A DNA stretch of 64,000 nt from Pseudomonas sp. P8_241 (GCF_034008315.1 NZ_CP125377.1:3360001-3424000); one strand, 5' to 3'. Positions 16,239 to 26,113 are shown, counted from the first letter of the stretch. A program made the numbers and translations. Notes: generated by a model from the sequence alone, not told the origin.

Positions 16239-18169
16239 TCGCGCGTGCCCTGGGCAATCTGTCAGTAGGCACCAAGCTGACCCTGGGTTTCGGTCTGGTG
16301 CTGTTGTCGACACTGGGCGTTGCCGCGACCGGGTTCTATGCCCTCAATGTGCTCGAAGCCCGGGCCGGGAAGATGAACGACGTCGCCACCGTCGAGTCGT
16401 TGCTGCTGCAGGCGCAGGTAGCGGTCAAGGCGTTCGGCCTGGAGCTGGCAGAGGACGAGGCGCACAAGGTTGCCCGCCTCACCGGCGAGCTGGTGACGTT
16501 GCTGGAAAAGTCCCGGGTGGAAACCGGGCAGGGCGGCTCCATGGACGCCGCGAAAATTTATCTCGCCCAGTTCGAGCGCTACGCCCAGGCCCAGCGCGAT
16601 GCCCGCGAGGCGCGCCTGCGCATGCAACAGCTGGCGCAGGTGGTTGGCGAGCGATTCACCGTGGTCATGCTCGATCAACTCGACGCGGTCAATCTATTGG
16701 CCTCGCGGACTGAGCCAGCTGACTCGGTGCGCATGCTGCAGCTTGAACAAGCCTCCACGCTGCGTGACAAGCTGGCCAACCTGCGCGACAGCGAACTCTA
16801 TTTCACGCTGCAGGGCAGCACCGAAGTACGCAACGCCTGGGAGGCGCGGGTAATCGAGTTGCGCTCGTATATGGAAAACCTCGAGCTGCGCCTTGAAGGT
16901 ACGGAGCGCGAGTCCCTGGCCCAGGCACGTGCAGCGCTGGACGAATATCGCGCTGCATTCAACGGTTATGCCGCCAGTCGTGACCAGACCGGCGATAGCC
17001 AGTCCGCGATGAATGTCGCCGCCGACAAGGTCAGTGCATTGCTGGGCGCGGCTCGCGTCGCGCAGGTGCAGGCCTCGCAGTCGATGAGTCAGCGGGTATC
17101 GCGCCTGCTGGGTGGGATTGTGCTGTTGGCGCTGAGTTTTGGCTTCGGCGCCAGCCTGTTGATTCGCCACTTGATCCTGCAGCCGTTGCGTCAGGCGGTT
17201 GAGCTGACCCGGCGCGTGGCATCGGGCGATCTCAGCGCACAGGTCGATGCCGCTGGGCGCCGTGATGAGCTGGGGCAGTTGCTCGGCAGCGTTGGGCTCA
17301 TGCTCGCCAGTCTGCGTGGGCTGATTGGCCGGATTGGCCAAGGTGTCGGACAGTTGAATCAGGCCGCCAACGGCCTGGTGCAGGTGACCGAGCGTACGCG
17401 TCAGGGTGTCGACTCCCAGCGCGAGGAAACCGAATTGGCGGCCACGGCGATGCAGCAGATGGCGGCTACCGCCCAGGACGTCGCGCGCAATACCAGCCAG
17501 ACCCGCAACGCGGTCGAGCAGGCCAACAGTGAGGCGCGAAAAGGCGAGGAGCTGGTGCGTCAGGCGACGGCCAAGATTGGTCACCTGGCAGAGGAAATGA
17601 GTGGTTGCTCCGAGGCCATGGGCTTGCTGCTCAACGAGAGTGCGGCCATCGGCAAGGTGCTCGATGTGATCAAGGCCCTGGCCGAGCAGACCAATCTGCT
17701 GGCCCTTAATGCGGCGATTGAAGCAGCACGTGCCGGCGAAAACGGTCGTGGCTTCGCGGTGGTGGCCGACGAGGTACGCAACCTCGCCAGGCGCACACAA
17801 GCCTCTACCGACAGCATCGCCACCATTATCGAGCAACTGCGCAGTGTCGCCGAGCAGGCGGACAGTCGCCTGCAGGGAAGCCAGGTGCTGACCGGCGAAA
17901 GCGTAGTGCTTGCCGCGCAGGCCTCCCAGGCGCTGCAGGAAATCGCCGCAGCGGTGTCGACCGTGGAACAGATGAGTCAGCAGATCGCCGCGGCGGCTGA
18001 GCAGCAGAGTGCGGTGGCGGAACAGGTGGGCGAAAGCATGGCGCGGGTACGTACGGTCGCGGAGCAGAGCACCGCTGCCAGCGGGCTGCTGGAAGAATCG
18101 GTGCGCGGGCTGGAACAGGTGGGCGGTGCGCTCAACGCGGCGGTTGGCGGTTTTCGCACGACGACCTGA
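16235..18169 (+). CDS. Methyl-accepting chemotaxis protein, probably HBM-type sensor
   Basis: A 644-residue membrane chemoreceptor. TM1 (about residues 11-33) and TM2 (about 291-315, [20 protein letters not shown]) enclose a helical periplasmic domain of about 255 residues, the size of the helical bimodular (HBM) sensors that detect organic acids. HAMP follows ([25 protein letters not shown]), then the signalling domain with the highly conserved hairpin ([19 protein letters not shown], then [19 protein letters not shown]). No CheR-binding pentapeptide is seen at the C-terminus. GAAGGGG lies upstream and the start overlaps the stop of the 37-codon frame. Placed among uptake and catabolic genes, it probably steers the cell to a pathway substrate or intermediate. 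Confidence 0.9.
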   Translation: MIARALGNLSVGTKLTLGFGLVLLSTLGVAATGFYALNVLEARAGKMNDVATVESLLLQAQVAVKAFGLELAEDEAHKVARLTGELVTLLEKSRVETGQGGSMDAAKIYLAQFERYAQAQRDAREARLRMQQLAQVVGERFTVVMLDQLDAVNLLASRTEPADSVRMLQLEQASTLRDKLANLRDSELYFTLQGSTEVRNAWEARVIELRSYMENLELRLEGTERESLAQARAALDEYRAAFNGYAASRDQTGDSQSAMNVAADKVSALLGAARVAQVQASQSMSQRVSRLLGGIVLLALSFGFGASLLIRHLILQPLRQAVELTRRVASGDLSAQVDAAGRRDELGQLLGSVGLMLASLRGLIGRIGQGVGQLNQAANGLVQVTERTRQGVDSQREETELAATAMQQMAATAQDVARNTSQTRNAVEQANSEARKGEELVRQATAKIGHLAEEMSGCSEAMGLLLNESAAIGKVLDVIKALAEQTNLLALNAAIEAARAGENGRGFAVVADEVRNLARRTQASTDSIATIIEQLRSVAEQADSRLQGSQVLTGESVVLAAQASQALQEIAAAVSTVEQMSQQIAAAAEQQSAVAEQVGESMARVRTVAEQSTAASGLLEESVRGLEQVGGALNAAVGGFRTTT

Positions 18170-18274
18170 AACGGGCTCCTTTCTCGATCAATCAAGTTTC
18201 AGGGACTCGACAGTACTGAAACGTAAGTAATGAAGCTTAGTACGGCGGCACGTTCTGTCGGTTCATCTCTAAGC

Positions 18275-18289
18275 AAACAACAATAAGAG
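18275..18289 (+). promoter_or_regulatory. Crc/Hfq-type A-rich site before aceE-like gene
   Basis: AAACAACAATAAGAG contains two exact AANAAYAA matches just before the GGAGG ribosome-binding site of the gene at 18301. This is notable for a central-metabolism enzyme and suggests that this copy is conditional. Confidence 0.7.
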
Positions 18290-18300
18290 TGGAGGCAGAC

Positions 18301-20985
18301 ATGAGTTCGCTAAACGAAAACCCCGGGGCAATGGCGTCTTTGGATATTGACCGGGACGAAACCCGGGAGTGGCTGGAGTCGCTAGAAGCCGTCGTGCGCG
18401 ATGGCGGTTCGGAGCGCGGCCAGTTCCTGCTCAAACAGTTAGAGCAACACGCAAGAGCACTTGGCATCACCTCGCATGTGCACCCGTACTCGGCCTATCG
18501 GAACACAATTCCGATTGAACGGCAGGGTCCCTATCCGGGCGACCTTGCTGTCGAGGAACGGATCACGTCGATCATTCGCTGGAATGCATTGGCCATGGTG
18601 GTGCGCGCAAACCAGGCCTACGGAGACTTGGGCGGGCATATCGCAAGTTACGCGTCGGCCGCCGAGATCTTCGAGGTCGGCTTCAACCACTTCTTCCGTG
18701 CCCGCGATGAACAGCACGGCGGCGACCTGGTGTTCTACCAGCCGCATTCGGCGCCTGGCGTTTACGCCCGTGCGTTCCTTGAGGGACGCCTGTCGGAAGA
18801 ACAGTTGGCCAACTATCGCCAGGAAGTGGGCGGCAACGGATTGAGTTCCTATCCGCACCCCTGGTTGATGCCCGATTTCTGGCAATTCCCCACCGGCTCG
18901 ATGGGCATTGGTCCGATCAGTGCGGTGTATCAGGCGCGTTATATGCGCTACCTGGAGAACCGTAATCTCGCTGACACCGGCGACCGCCATGTCTGGGGCG
19001 TATTCGGTGACGGTGAAATGGACGAGCCGGAATCCATTGCCGGCCTGACCCTCGCGGCACGGGAAAAGCTCGACAACCTGACCTTTATCGTCAACTGCAA
19101 CCTGCAGCGCCTGGACGGGCCGGTGCGTGGCAACGGCCAGGTCATCCAGGAGCTCGAAGCGCTGTTTACCGGTGCCGGCTGGAATGTGGTCAAGGTCATC
19201 TGGGGATCGGACTGGGACCCGTTGTTCTCGCGGGACACCAACAACGCCCTGTTGCAACGCTTTGCCCAGACCGTCGATGGCCAGTACCAGACCCTCGGCT
19301 CGAAGGACGGCGCCTACAACTTGCTGCACTTCTTCCAGCAGGATCCAGAGGTCAAGGAACTGGTCTCGCACATGTCCGATGCCGAGATCGATGCCCTGAA
19401 ACGCGGTGGCCACGATTTCCGCAAGCTGCATGCCGCGTTCGCCGCTGCCAAGGCGCACAAGGGCCGTCCGACCGTCATCCTCGCCAAAACCAAGAAAGGT
19501 TACGGCATGGGCGGTGCAGGGGAGTCGCGCATGACTTCGCACCAGGCCAAGAAGCTGGATATCGACGCCCTCAAGGCGTTCCGCGATCGCTTCGCGCTGC
19601 CGCTGTCAGACGACGATGTCGCACAACTGCGCTTCTATCGCCCGGCCGAAGACAGCCAGGAAATGCGTTACCTGCGTGAGCGCCGGGCGTCGTTGGGCGG
19701 CTACATGCCGGCGCGGCAGAAGGGTAACGAACACGTCGCCATTCCAGCCCTGGCTGACTACGCGCGTTTCGCCTTTGAGGCCGATGGCAAGGAAATGTCC
19801 ACCACCATGGCGGTGGTGCGGATGCTCGGCGGTTTGCTCAAAGACAAGGAGCTGGGGCCACGCATCGTACCTATCGTCGCGGACGAAGCCCGCACCTTCG
19901 GCATGGCCAACCTGTTTCGCCAGATCGGTATCTACTCGCCGCTTGGCCAGCTTTACGAGCCGGAAGATGCCGGCTCCATGCTGTATTACCGCGAGGCCCG
20001 CGATGGCCAGCTATTGGAAGAGGGCATCACCGAAGCGGGAGCGCTGTCTTCCTGGGTCGCCGCGGCAACCTCTTACAGCGCCCACGGCAATCCGATGCTG
20101 CCGTTCTACATCTACTACTCGATGTTCGGTTTCCAGCGCGTCGGTGACTTGATCTGGGCAGCGGCTGACCAACGTGCCCGCGGCTTCTTGCTGGGCGCCA
20201 CCGCAGGGCGCACGACCCTGGGTGGGGAAGGGCTGCAGCACCAGGATGGCAGCAGCCATGTGGTCGCTGCGACCGTGCCCAATTGCCGTGCCTATGACCC
20301 GGCTTTCGCCGGGGAGCTGGCGGTGATTGTCGACCACGGCATGCGCCAGATGATGGAGCGCGATGTCGACGAGTTCTACTACATCACGGTGATGAACGAG
20401 AACTACGCCCAGCCTTCGCTGCCGTCCGGCGTTGAAGATCAAATCATTCGCGGCATGTATCGCTACGCAGTGGCCGATGCACCGGCGTCACGGGGTGCGG
20501 TGCGGTTGCTGGGCAGCGGGACCATCCTGCGGGAAGTGATCGCGGCGTCCGAGTTGCTGCTGGCTGACTGGCAGGTATCGAGCGAGGTGTGGAGCGTCAC
20601 CAGTTTCAGCGAGCTGGCTCGTGAAGCGCGTGAAGTCGAGCGACACAATCGCCTGAACCCCGCTGAAACCGAACAGGTCAGCCACCTGTGCGCCTCCCTC
20701 GCCGGCGATGCACCGGTCATTGTCGCCTCCGACTACGTTCGCGCCTGGCCGCAACTCATCGCCAGTTACGTCGATGCGCGCTTCATTGCCCTGGGTACCG
20801 ATGGCTTTGGCCGCAGTGACACCCGTGCCGCCTTGCGCAGTTTCTTCGAGGTGGACCGTCACCAGGTCGTTCTGGCGGCTCTGGACGGACTGGTGCGCGA
20901 AGGCAAGCTGCCGCGTCAGGTGCTGGCCGAAGCCATCGAACGCTACGCCCTGGACGGTGATCGTCCAGCGCCCTGGACGCGTTAA
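18301..20985 (+). CDS. aceE: Pyruvate dehydrogenase E1 component, homodimeric AceE type
   Basis: An 894-residue protein with the length and layout of homodimeric AceE. The N-terminal domain begins with REWLESLEAVVRDGGSERG; the thiamin diphosphate motif is GVFGDGEMDEPES...NLTFIVNCNLQ (about residues 237-267); the pyrimidine and C-terminal domains follow (RTTLGGEGLQHQDGSS, FGRSDTR). E1 decarboxylates pyruvate and passes the hydroxyethyl unit to lipoyl-E2. GGAGG before 18301 decides the start over an in-frame GTG at 18289. It heads an E1-E2-E3 operon embedded between a chemoreceptor and catabolic genes, so it is probably an accessory, substrate-induced copy. A related 2-oxo acid is possible. Confidence 0.93.
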   Translation: MSSLNENPGAMASLDIDRDETREWLESLEAVVRDGGSERGQFLLKQLEQHARALGITSHVHPYSAYRNTIPIERQGPYPGDLAVEERITSIIRWNALAMVVRANQAYGDLGGHIASYASAAEIFEVGFNHFFRARDEQHGGDLVFYQPHSAPGVYARAFLEGRLSEEQLANYRQEVGGNGLSSYPHPWLMPDFWQFPTGSMGIGPISAVYQARYMRYLENRNLADTGDRHVWGVFGDGEMDEPESIAGLTLAAREKLDNLTFIVNCNLQRLDGPVRGNGQVIQELEALFTGAGWNVVKVIWGSDWDPLFSRDTNNALLQRFAQTVDGQYQTLGSKDGAYNLLHFFQQDPEVKELVSHMSDAEIDALKRGGHDFRKLHAAFAAAKAHKGRPTVILAKTKKGYGMGGAGESRMTSHQAKKLDIDALKAFRDRFALPLSDDDVAQLRFYRPAEDSQEMRYLRERRASLGGYMPARQKGNEHVAIPALADYARFAFEADGKEMSTTMAVVRMLGGLLKDKELGPRIVPIVADEARTFGMANLFRQIGIYSPLGQLYEPEDAGSMLYYREARDGQLLEEGITEAGALSSWVAAATSYSAHGNPMLPFYIYYSMFGFQRVGDLIWAAADQRARGFLLGATAGRTTLGGEGLQHQDGSSHVVAATVPNCRAYDPAFAGELAVIVDHGMRQMMERDVDEFYYITVMNENYAQPSLPSGVEDQIIRGMYRYAVADAPASRGAVRLLGSGTILREVIAASELLLADWQVSSEVWSVTSFSELAREAREVERHNRLNPAETEQVSHLCASLAGDAPVIVASDYVRAWPQLIASYVDARFIALGTDGFGRSDTRAALRSFFEVDRHQVVLAALDGLVREGKLPRQVLAEAIERYALDGDRPAPWTR

Positions 20986-21020
20986 CGGTTTTCTCTTCGT
21001 ATGCGCTCGATGAGCGCTCC

Positions 21021-21046
21021 ATCCGTTGCGTGAACGCGCAACGGAT
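21021..21046 (+). terminator. 10-bp hairpin between E1 and E2 genes
   Basis: ATCCGTTGCG and CGCAACGGAT form a perfect 10-bp stem with a 6-base loop, followed by a short pyrimidine run (CCCTTTCTT). It may attenuate E2/E3 expression relative to E1 or protect the upstream mRNA end. Confidence 0.55.
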
Positions 21047-21069
21047 CCCTTTCTTGGCGACGGTAAGTC

Positions 21070-22380
21070 ATGAGTGAAATCAGAGAGATTCATGTCCCTG
21101 ACATCGGGGACTTCAAAGACCTTCCGGTGATCGAAGTGTTGGTCAAACCGGGCGATACGGTAGCGTTCGACGACCCGTTGCTGACCCTCGAATCGGACAA
21201 GGCCTCGATGGATGTGCCAAGTCCTGGCGCAGGCATCGTTGTCGCGGTGACGATCAAGGAGGGTGATCGGGTTTCCAGGGGCAGCGCCATCCTTACATTG
21301 CAGATGGCGGCCGATGCAGTGCCTGCCGCTGCGCCTGCAGTGAATGGCAATGCGCTGGTTGATGCTGTAAAGGATGTACCTGCGCCGGCACCTGTCGTAG
21401 CGCTGCCGGTTGCACCTGTCGCATCTGCCCCTGCGCCAATGGTGATGACGTCCGGCCCGAAACCACATGCCAGTCCTTCGGTCCGCAGTTATGCGCGCAA
21501 ACTGGGTGTAGACGTCTCGAAAGTGGCGGGCACCGGCAAGGGCGGGCGGATGCTTCGTGACGATATCGAGCGCTTCGTCAAGGACGCCCTGGTTCGCCTC
21601 GACAGTCCTGCACCACGTGGCGATCACTCCGGTGGCCTCAACCTGCTGCCCTGGCCGGACGTTGATTTCAGCAAGTTCGGCACCGTCGAGAAGGTCGCGC
21701 TCTCACGGATCAAGAAAATCTCCGGCGCAAACCTCTCGCGCAACTGGGTGATGATTCCCCACGTCACCAACAACGAAGAAGCGGATATCACCGGGCTTGA
21801 AGCGTTTCGTGTCCAGCTCAACACGGAAGGCGGCAAGGACGCGATCAAGTACACCATGCTCGCGTTCCTGATCAAGGCCGCGGTCGCTACCTTGAAAGTC
21901 TTCCCGCAGTTCAACAGTTCGTTGGGCAACGAAGACGGCGAGCCGATCCTGGTCCTCAAGCAGTACTACCACATCGGTTTTGCCGCCGACACGCCGAACG
22001 GGCTGGTGGTGCCGGTCATTCGCGACGCCGATCAAAAAGGCATCGGCCAGATCGCCACTGAGTGCGGTGAGTTGGCGAGAAAGGCACGGGATGGCAAGTT
22101 GGGCCCGGCGGACATGACCGGTGGAACCTTCACCGTTTCCAGCCTGGGTGGCATCGGCGGCACCGGTTTTACCCCCATCATCAATGCGCCGGAAGTGGCG
22201 ATCCTCGGCGTTACCCGTGCGCAGACGCGACCGGTGTGGGACGGCAACGGGTTTGCCCCGCGGCTGATTCTACCCCTGGCCCTTTCATGGGATCACCGCG
22301 TCGTCGATGGCGCGGCGGCGGCACGTTTCCTCCAGCATCTGGCGGCTCTGTTGGCTGACTTCCGTCGAATTACACTGTGA
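21070..22380 (+). CDS. aceF: Dihydrolipoamide acetyltransferase E2 (single lipoyl domain)
   Basis: A 436-residue E2. One lipoyl domain (residues 1-78) carries Lys44 in ESDKASMDVPS. A Pro/Ala/Val linker follows (about 80-130), then the peripheral subunit-binding domain (ASPSVRSYARKLGVDVSKVAGTGKGGRMLRDDI, about 137-170) and the catalytic acetyltransferase domain ending in LSWDHRVVDGAAAARF, with catalytic His409 and Asp413. It transfers the acetyl group to CoA. It has only one lipoyl domain, fewer than many enterobacterial E2 proteins. The gene is followed 11 bases later by the E3 gene. Confidence 0.93.
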   Translation: MSEIREIHVPDIGDFKDLPVIEVLVKPGDTVAFDDPLLTLESDKASMDVPSPGAGIVVAVTIKEGDRVSRGSAILTLQMAADAVPAAAPAVNGNALVDAVKDVPAPAPVVALPVAPVASAPAPMVMTSGPKPHASPSVRSYARKLGVDVSKVAGTGKGGRMLRDDIERFVKDALVRLDSPAPRGDHSGGLNLLPWPDVDFSKFGTVEKVALSRIKKISGANLSRNWVMIPHVTNNEEADITGLEAFRVQLNTEGGKDAIKYTMLAFLIKAAVATLKVFPQFNSSLGNEDGEPILVLKQYYHIGFAADTPNGLVVPVIRDADQKGIGQIATECGELARKARDGKLGPADMTGGTFTVSSLGGIGGTGFTPIINAPEVAILGVTRAQTRPVWDGNGFAPRLILPLALSWDHRVVDGAAAARFLQHLAALLADFRRITL

Positions 22381-22391
22381 GGGGGCAGCCC

Positions 22392-24176
22392 ATGAGTCAG
22401 GTTATTGAAGTGAAGATGCCAGGCATCGGCGACGCTGCCGCCATGCCGGTGATCGAGGTGTTGGTCAAGGTCGGCGATGTGGTTGCCGTTGATCAAGCCA
22501 TCTGCGTGCTGGAGTCCGACAAGGCGACCATGGATGTGCCGTCTTCGGGCGCCGGTGTGGTCAAGGAAGTGCTGGTCAAAATCGGCGACAAAGTGGCCGA
22601 AGGCGCGGTGTTGTTGACGCTGGAGTCGAATGACGTGGCAGCCCGGCCTGCACCACCTCCTGTCGTAGCGCCATCGCCGACACCCGCGCCCGCAACGGCT
22701 TCCAGCCACGCCGGCAGCGCTGATATGGAATGCGACGTGCTCGTCCTGGGTGGCGGCCCCGGCGGTTATTCCGCCGCCTTTCGCTCGGCGGATCTGGGCC
22801 GCAAGACCATTGTGGTGGAGCGTTACGCCTCGCTTGGCGGCGTGTGCCTGAACGTTGGCTGCATCCCCTCCAAGGCATTGCTGCACGTCGCCTCGGTGAT
22901 GGAGGAGACACCGCATCTGGCAGCCCTGGGTATCGACTTCGGTGCGGCCAAGGTGGATATCGACAAATTGCGCACCCACAAGGAGTCGGTGGTCAGCAAG
23001 CTGACGGTTGGGCTTGCCGGCATGGCCAAGGGCCGAAAAGTCGACGTGGTGCGTGGCGTCGGGCGCTTCCTCGATCCGCATCATATCGAGGTGGCAGTTT
23101 CCTCCGGTTCCGGCCGGACACAGACCGGCGAAACGAAGGTCATTCGCTTCAAACAGTGCGTGATTGCCGCCGGCAGTCAGGCCGTCAAGCTGCCGTTCAT
23201 GCCGAAGGATCCGCGCATCGTCGACTCCACCGGCGCCCTGGAACTCAAGGCAGTGCCCAAGCGCATGCTGGTGGTCGGCGGGGGGATTATCGGCCTGGAA
23301 ATGGCCACCGTCTATTCAGCCCTTGGCGCGCGCATCGATGTGGTGGAGATGCTGGACGGCTTGATGCAGGGGCCTGATCGCGACCTGGTCAAGGTCTGGG
23401 AGACGCACAACAGCCACCGTTTCGATCAGGTGATGTTGAAAACCCGCACGGTGAAAGCCGAGGCCGGCGAGCAGGGCATCTGGGTGACCTTCGAAGGTGA
23501 AAAAGCCCCCACGGAGCCGCAATGCTATGACCTGGTCCTGGTGGCGGTCGGCCGCAAACCCAATGGCGACCAGATCGGTGCCGACAAGGCGGGTATCAAT
23601 GTCGGTGAGCGCGGATTCATTGCCGTGGACCAGCAGATGCGCACCAACGTGCCGCACATCTTCGCGATCGGGGACATTGTTGGCCAGCCGATGCTGGCCC
23701 ACAAGGCCGTCCACGAGGGCCACGTCGCCGCTGAAGTGGCGGCAGGCGAGGCCTCGGACAATCCAGAACTGGCCCGCAGCCGCTTCGATGCATTGCAGAT
23801 TCCCGGCGTTGCCTACACCAATCCGGAGGTGGCCTGGGCCGGCCTGACTCAGCAGGAAGCCAAGGACAAGGGCGTCAAGGTCGAGGTCGCAGTGTTCCCA
23901 TGGGCTGCGTCGGGACGGGCGATTGCCAACGGTCGTGATGAAGGCTTCACCAAACTACTCTTTGATGCCGAGACCCGGCGCGTGGTGGGCGGCGGCATTG
24001 TTGGCACCGGTGCCGGGGATCTGATCAGTGAGGTTTGCCTGGCCATCGAAATGGGCGCCGACGCCGTGGATATCGGCAAGACCATCCACCCGCATCCGAC
24101 ATTGGGTGAAACGGTAGGAATGGCGGCGGAAGTCGCCCATGGCAGTTGCACCGACCTGCCGCCGGCACGTCGCTGA
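22392..24176 (+). CDS. lpd: Dihydrolipoyl dehydrogenase E3 with N-terminal lipoyl domain
   Basis: The 594-residue protein fuses a lipoyl domain (residues 1-78, Lys44 in ESDKATMDVPS) through a Pro/Ala linker to a full dihydrolipoamide dehydrogenase. It has the FAD motif LGGGPGGYSAAF (from about residue 119), the redox disulfide GGVCLNVGCIPSKA, the NAD motif VVGGGIIGLEMATVY, and the C-terminal HPHPTLGETVGMA with the active-site His-Glu pair. Lipoyl-E3 fusions are well known in beta-proteobacterial and Neisseria PDH operons, whereas the usual Pseudomonas aceEF locus has no such linked gene, so acquisition from a beta-proteobacterium is plausible. GAGGGGG precedes the ATG. Confidence 0.92.
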   Translation: MSQVIEVKMPGIGDAAAMPVIEVLVKVGDVVAVDQAICVLESDKATMDVPSSGAGVVKEVLVKIGDKVAEGAVLLTLESNDVAARPAPPPVVAPSPTPAPATASSHAGSADMECDVLVLGGGPGGYSAAFRSADLGRKTIVVERYASLGGVCLNVGCIPSKALLHVASVMEETPHLAALGIDFGAAKVDIDKLRTHKESVVSKLTVGLAGMAKGRKVDVVRGVGRFLDPHHIEVAVSSGSGRTQTGETKVIRFKQCVIAAGSQAVKLPFMPKDPRIVDSTGALELKAVPKRMLVVGGGIIGLEMATVYSALGARIDVVEMLDGLMQGPDRDLVKVWETHNSHRFDQVMLKTRTVKAEAGEQGIWVTFEGEKAPTEPQCYDLVLVAVGRKPNGDQIGADKAGINVGERGFIAVDQQMRTNVPHIFAIGDIVGQPMLAHKAVHEGHVAAEVAAGEASDNPELARSRFDALQIPGVAYTNPEVAWAGLTQQEAKDKGVKVEVAVFPWAASGRAIANGRDEGFTKLLFDAETRRVVGGGIVGTGAGDLISEVCLAIEMGADAVDIGKTIHPHPTLGETVGMAAEVAHGSCTDLPPARR

Positions 24177-24203
24177 GACGCCTGATGGGGATGCACTCGA
24201 AGT

Positions 24204-24217
24204 AAACAATAAAAATA
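24204..24217 (+). promoter_or_regulatory. Crc/Hfq-type A-rich site before NmrA-like gene
   Basis: AAACAATAAAAATA contains the exact motif AACAATAA. It sits 60-75 bases ahead of the preferred start at 24279, but directly before an in-frame ATG at 24219 that has no visible ribosome-binding site. Confidence 0.5.
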
Positions 24218-24278
24218 CATGGGCAGGACGCGTCTTCAGCGCCTCGCCTTGCTATCGACCAGAGTGGGATTAACCTCT

Positions 24279-25172
24279 ATGACCAGTGTTCCAGCCACGA
24301 TTCTCGTCACATCGGCCAACGGCAATCAGGGTAAGCGGCTGCTGCCCCGTTTGCTCGCCGCAGGACATCACGTACGTGCCTGCGTGCGCAGCAATGCCTC
24401 GGCCGAGACCCTGAAAAAACTGGGTGTGCAGGAGGTGCTGGTGGGCGATCTGGCAGATCCGGCGTTCATTCGTGACGCGGTGCGCGGCGTCGCCAGTATC
24501 TACCACATCGGCCCGACGCTGCACCCGGCGGAACGGGCGATCGGCTTCGACATCGTGGATGCGGCACGGGAAGCAGGGGTAGGGCACTTCGTCTTCAGCT
24601 CGGTGCTGCATGCCATCACCACTGACCTGGTCCAGCATGAAATCAAGCGGGACATCGAGGAGCACCTGCTGTCCTCCAGACTGGAGTTCACCATTCTGCA
24701 ACCGGCCAACTACATGCTGGCGACACGCATGAAGCCGGTGTTCGAAGAGGGCGTGTTCCGTTTGTCCTGGGCGCTGGATCGTTTCCAATCGATGGTCGAT
24801 CTGGACGATGTGACCGAGGTCGCTGCCATGGTGCTCGCACAGCCGGCACTCCATGGCGCAGCCACCTATGAGCTGGTGGGGCCAGGCCGGTTCACCGCAC
24901 ACGATATCGGGCAGGTGCTCTCGGATGTGCTCGAGCGCCCGATCCAGGTCGAACGCATTGATATGGCGGCATTCGTCCGTGCCCGGTTCGGCAGTGGCGA
25001 TCCCGTGACCTTTGCCCATCAGGCCCGGGTCAGCGAGTCGATCGAGAAACGCTACAGCCACCACGATTTCCTCGGTAATCCCAATGTCCTGTCGTGGCTG
25101 TTGGGTCGCGCACCGGCCAGCTTCGAGGACTTCGTGCGCAAGGAATATTCAGCCTTCAAGGCGCAGCAATAG
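24279..25172 (+). CDS. NmrA-like NAD(P)-binding protein (atypical SDR)
   Basis: A 297-residue Rossmann-fold protein with the N-terminal dinucleotide motif ILVTSANGNQGKRLLPRLLAAGH. It continues like NmrA/QOR2-type atypical SDRs (VGDLADPAFIRDAVRGVASIYHIGP, HFVFSSVLHAITTDLVQHEIKRDIEEHL, then FTILQPANYM). Such proteins are NAD(P)-dependent reductases or redox sensors; the typical SDR Tyr-x-x-x-Lys is not evident. An alternative in-frame ATG at 24219 would add 20 residues. It follows the PDH-type operon and precedes an aldo/keto reductase gene by 25 bases. No specific substrate can be assigned. Confidence 0.78.
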   Translation: MTSVPATILVTSANGNQGKRLLPRLLAAGHHVRACVRSNASAETLKKLGVQEVLVGDLADPAFIRDAVRGVASIYHIGPTLHPAERAIGFDIVDAAREAGVGHFVFSSVLHAITTDLVQHEIKRDIEEHLLSSRLEFTILQPANYMLATRMKPVFEEGVFRLSWALDRFQSMVDLDDVTEVAAMVLAQPALHGAATYELVGPGRFTAHDIGQVLSDVLERPIQVERIDMAAFVRARFGSGDPVTFAHQARVSESIEKRYSHHDFLGNPNVLSWLLGRAPASFEDFVRKEYSAFKAQQ

Positions 25173-25197
25173 TCATGACCAGAGACGGAGAATTCAG

Positions 25198-26076
25198 ATG
25201 ATCGAAAGAGCGGGTACATTCTCTCTTGGCGGCCGCATCATCAAGCGGCTCGGTTACGGCGCCATGCAACTCGCGGGGCCCGGCGCGTTCGGGCCGTCGC
25301 GGGACACGGCCAGCGCGCTCGCCACCTTGCGCGCGGCGGTGGCGGCAGGCGTCAACCACATTGACACCAGCGACTACTATGGCCCTGAGGTCGTCAATCA
25401 ACTCATTCGCGAAGCGCTGGCACCCTATCCCGAGGACCTGCTGATCGTCACCAAGATCGGCGCACGCCGTGGCACGGACGGGTCATGGATTCGAGCCTGC
25501 GAGCCGGATGATCTCGTGCGGGCGGTCGAGGGCAATCTGCGCAACCTCGGCCTGGAAGCCCTCGATGTCGTGAACTTTCGCGTCATGCTCAGCCCCCAGG
25601 GGCCGGCGGAAGGCTCCATCGCCGCGCCGCTCCAGGCACTCGCCGAGCTGCAGCGACAAGGGCTCGTGCGCCACATCGGCCTCAGCAACGTGACGGCCAC
25701 GCAGGTGCAGGAAGGTCGCGACATCGTCGAGATTGCCTGCGTGCAGAACCACTACAACCTGGTGCATCGCGTTGATGACACGCTCATCGACGCCCTGGCC
25801 AAAGACGGCATCGCCTACGTCCCGTTCTTTCCACTGGGCGGATTCAACTCGCTGCAGTCAGCGACGCTGTCCGAAGTCGCCAATGGCCTGGGTGCCACGC
25901 CGCTGCAGGTCGCGCTGGCGTGGCTGCTGCAACGCTCACCGAACATCCTGCTGATCCCCGGCACTTCTTCGGTCGCTCATCTGCATGAAAACCTCGCGAT
26001 CGCATCGCTGGTTTTGCCGGCCGATGCGGTCGCTGCGCTGGACGCTATCTCGGCCCCTCAGGCTGCGGGTCAATAG
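25198..26076 (+). CDS. Aldo/keto reductase, catalytic His not conserved
   Basis: A 292-residue TIM-barrel oxidoreductase. The family signature is clear: GYGAMQLAG, GVNHIDTSDYYGPE with Asp56 and Tyr61, IVTKIGARR with Lys86, and VQNHYNLVHR near the NADPH site. The strand that normally carries the catalytic His reads LDVVNFRVM, so Asn/Phe replace it. This subclass exists among bacterial AKRs, but activity toward typical carbonyls may differ. ACGGAG precedes the ATG at 25198; the longer in-frame reading from 25012 overlaps the upstream gene and is rejected. It is probably co-transcribed with the NmrA-like gene. Confidence 0.85.
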   Translation: MIERAGTFSLGGRIIKRLGYGAMQLAGPGAFGPSRDTASALATLRAAVAAGVNHIDTSDYYGPEVVNQLIREALAPYPEDLLIVTKIGARRGTDGSWIRACEPDDLVRAVEGNLRNLGLEALDVVNFRVMLSPQGPAEGSIAAPLQALAELQRQGLVRHIGLSNVTATQVQEGRDIVEIACVQNHYNLVHRVDDTLIDALAKDGIAYVPFFPLGGFNSLQSATLSEVANGLGATPLQVALAWLLQRSPNILLIPGTSSVAHLHENLAIASLVLPADAVAALDAISAPQAAGQ

Positions 26077-26113
26077 CCTCGGGATCGACGCCGAGAGACC
26101 GACCCCACGGGAC

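Noticed and set aside
15967..16713. 248-codon plus-strand frame across the start of the chemoreceptor
   Set aside because: Most of it overlaps the chemoreceptor gene in another frame, and it has low-complexity Arg/Gly-rich content.
18163..18220. CCTGAAAC...GTTTCAGG inverted repeat after the chemoreceptor
   Set aside because: Eight-base arms with a long 23-base loop and no T run; too weak to call as a terminator.
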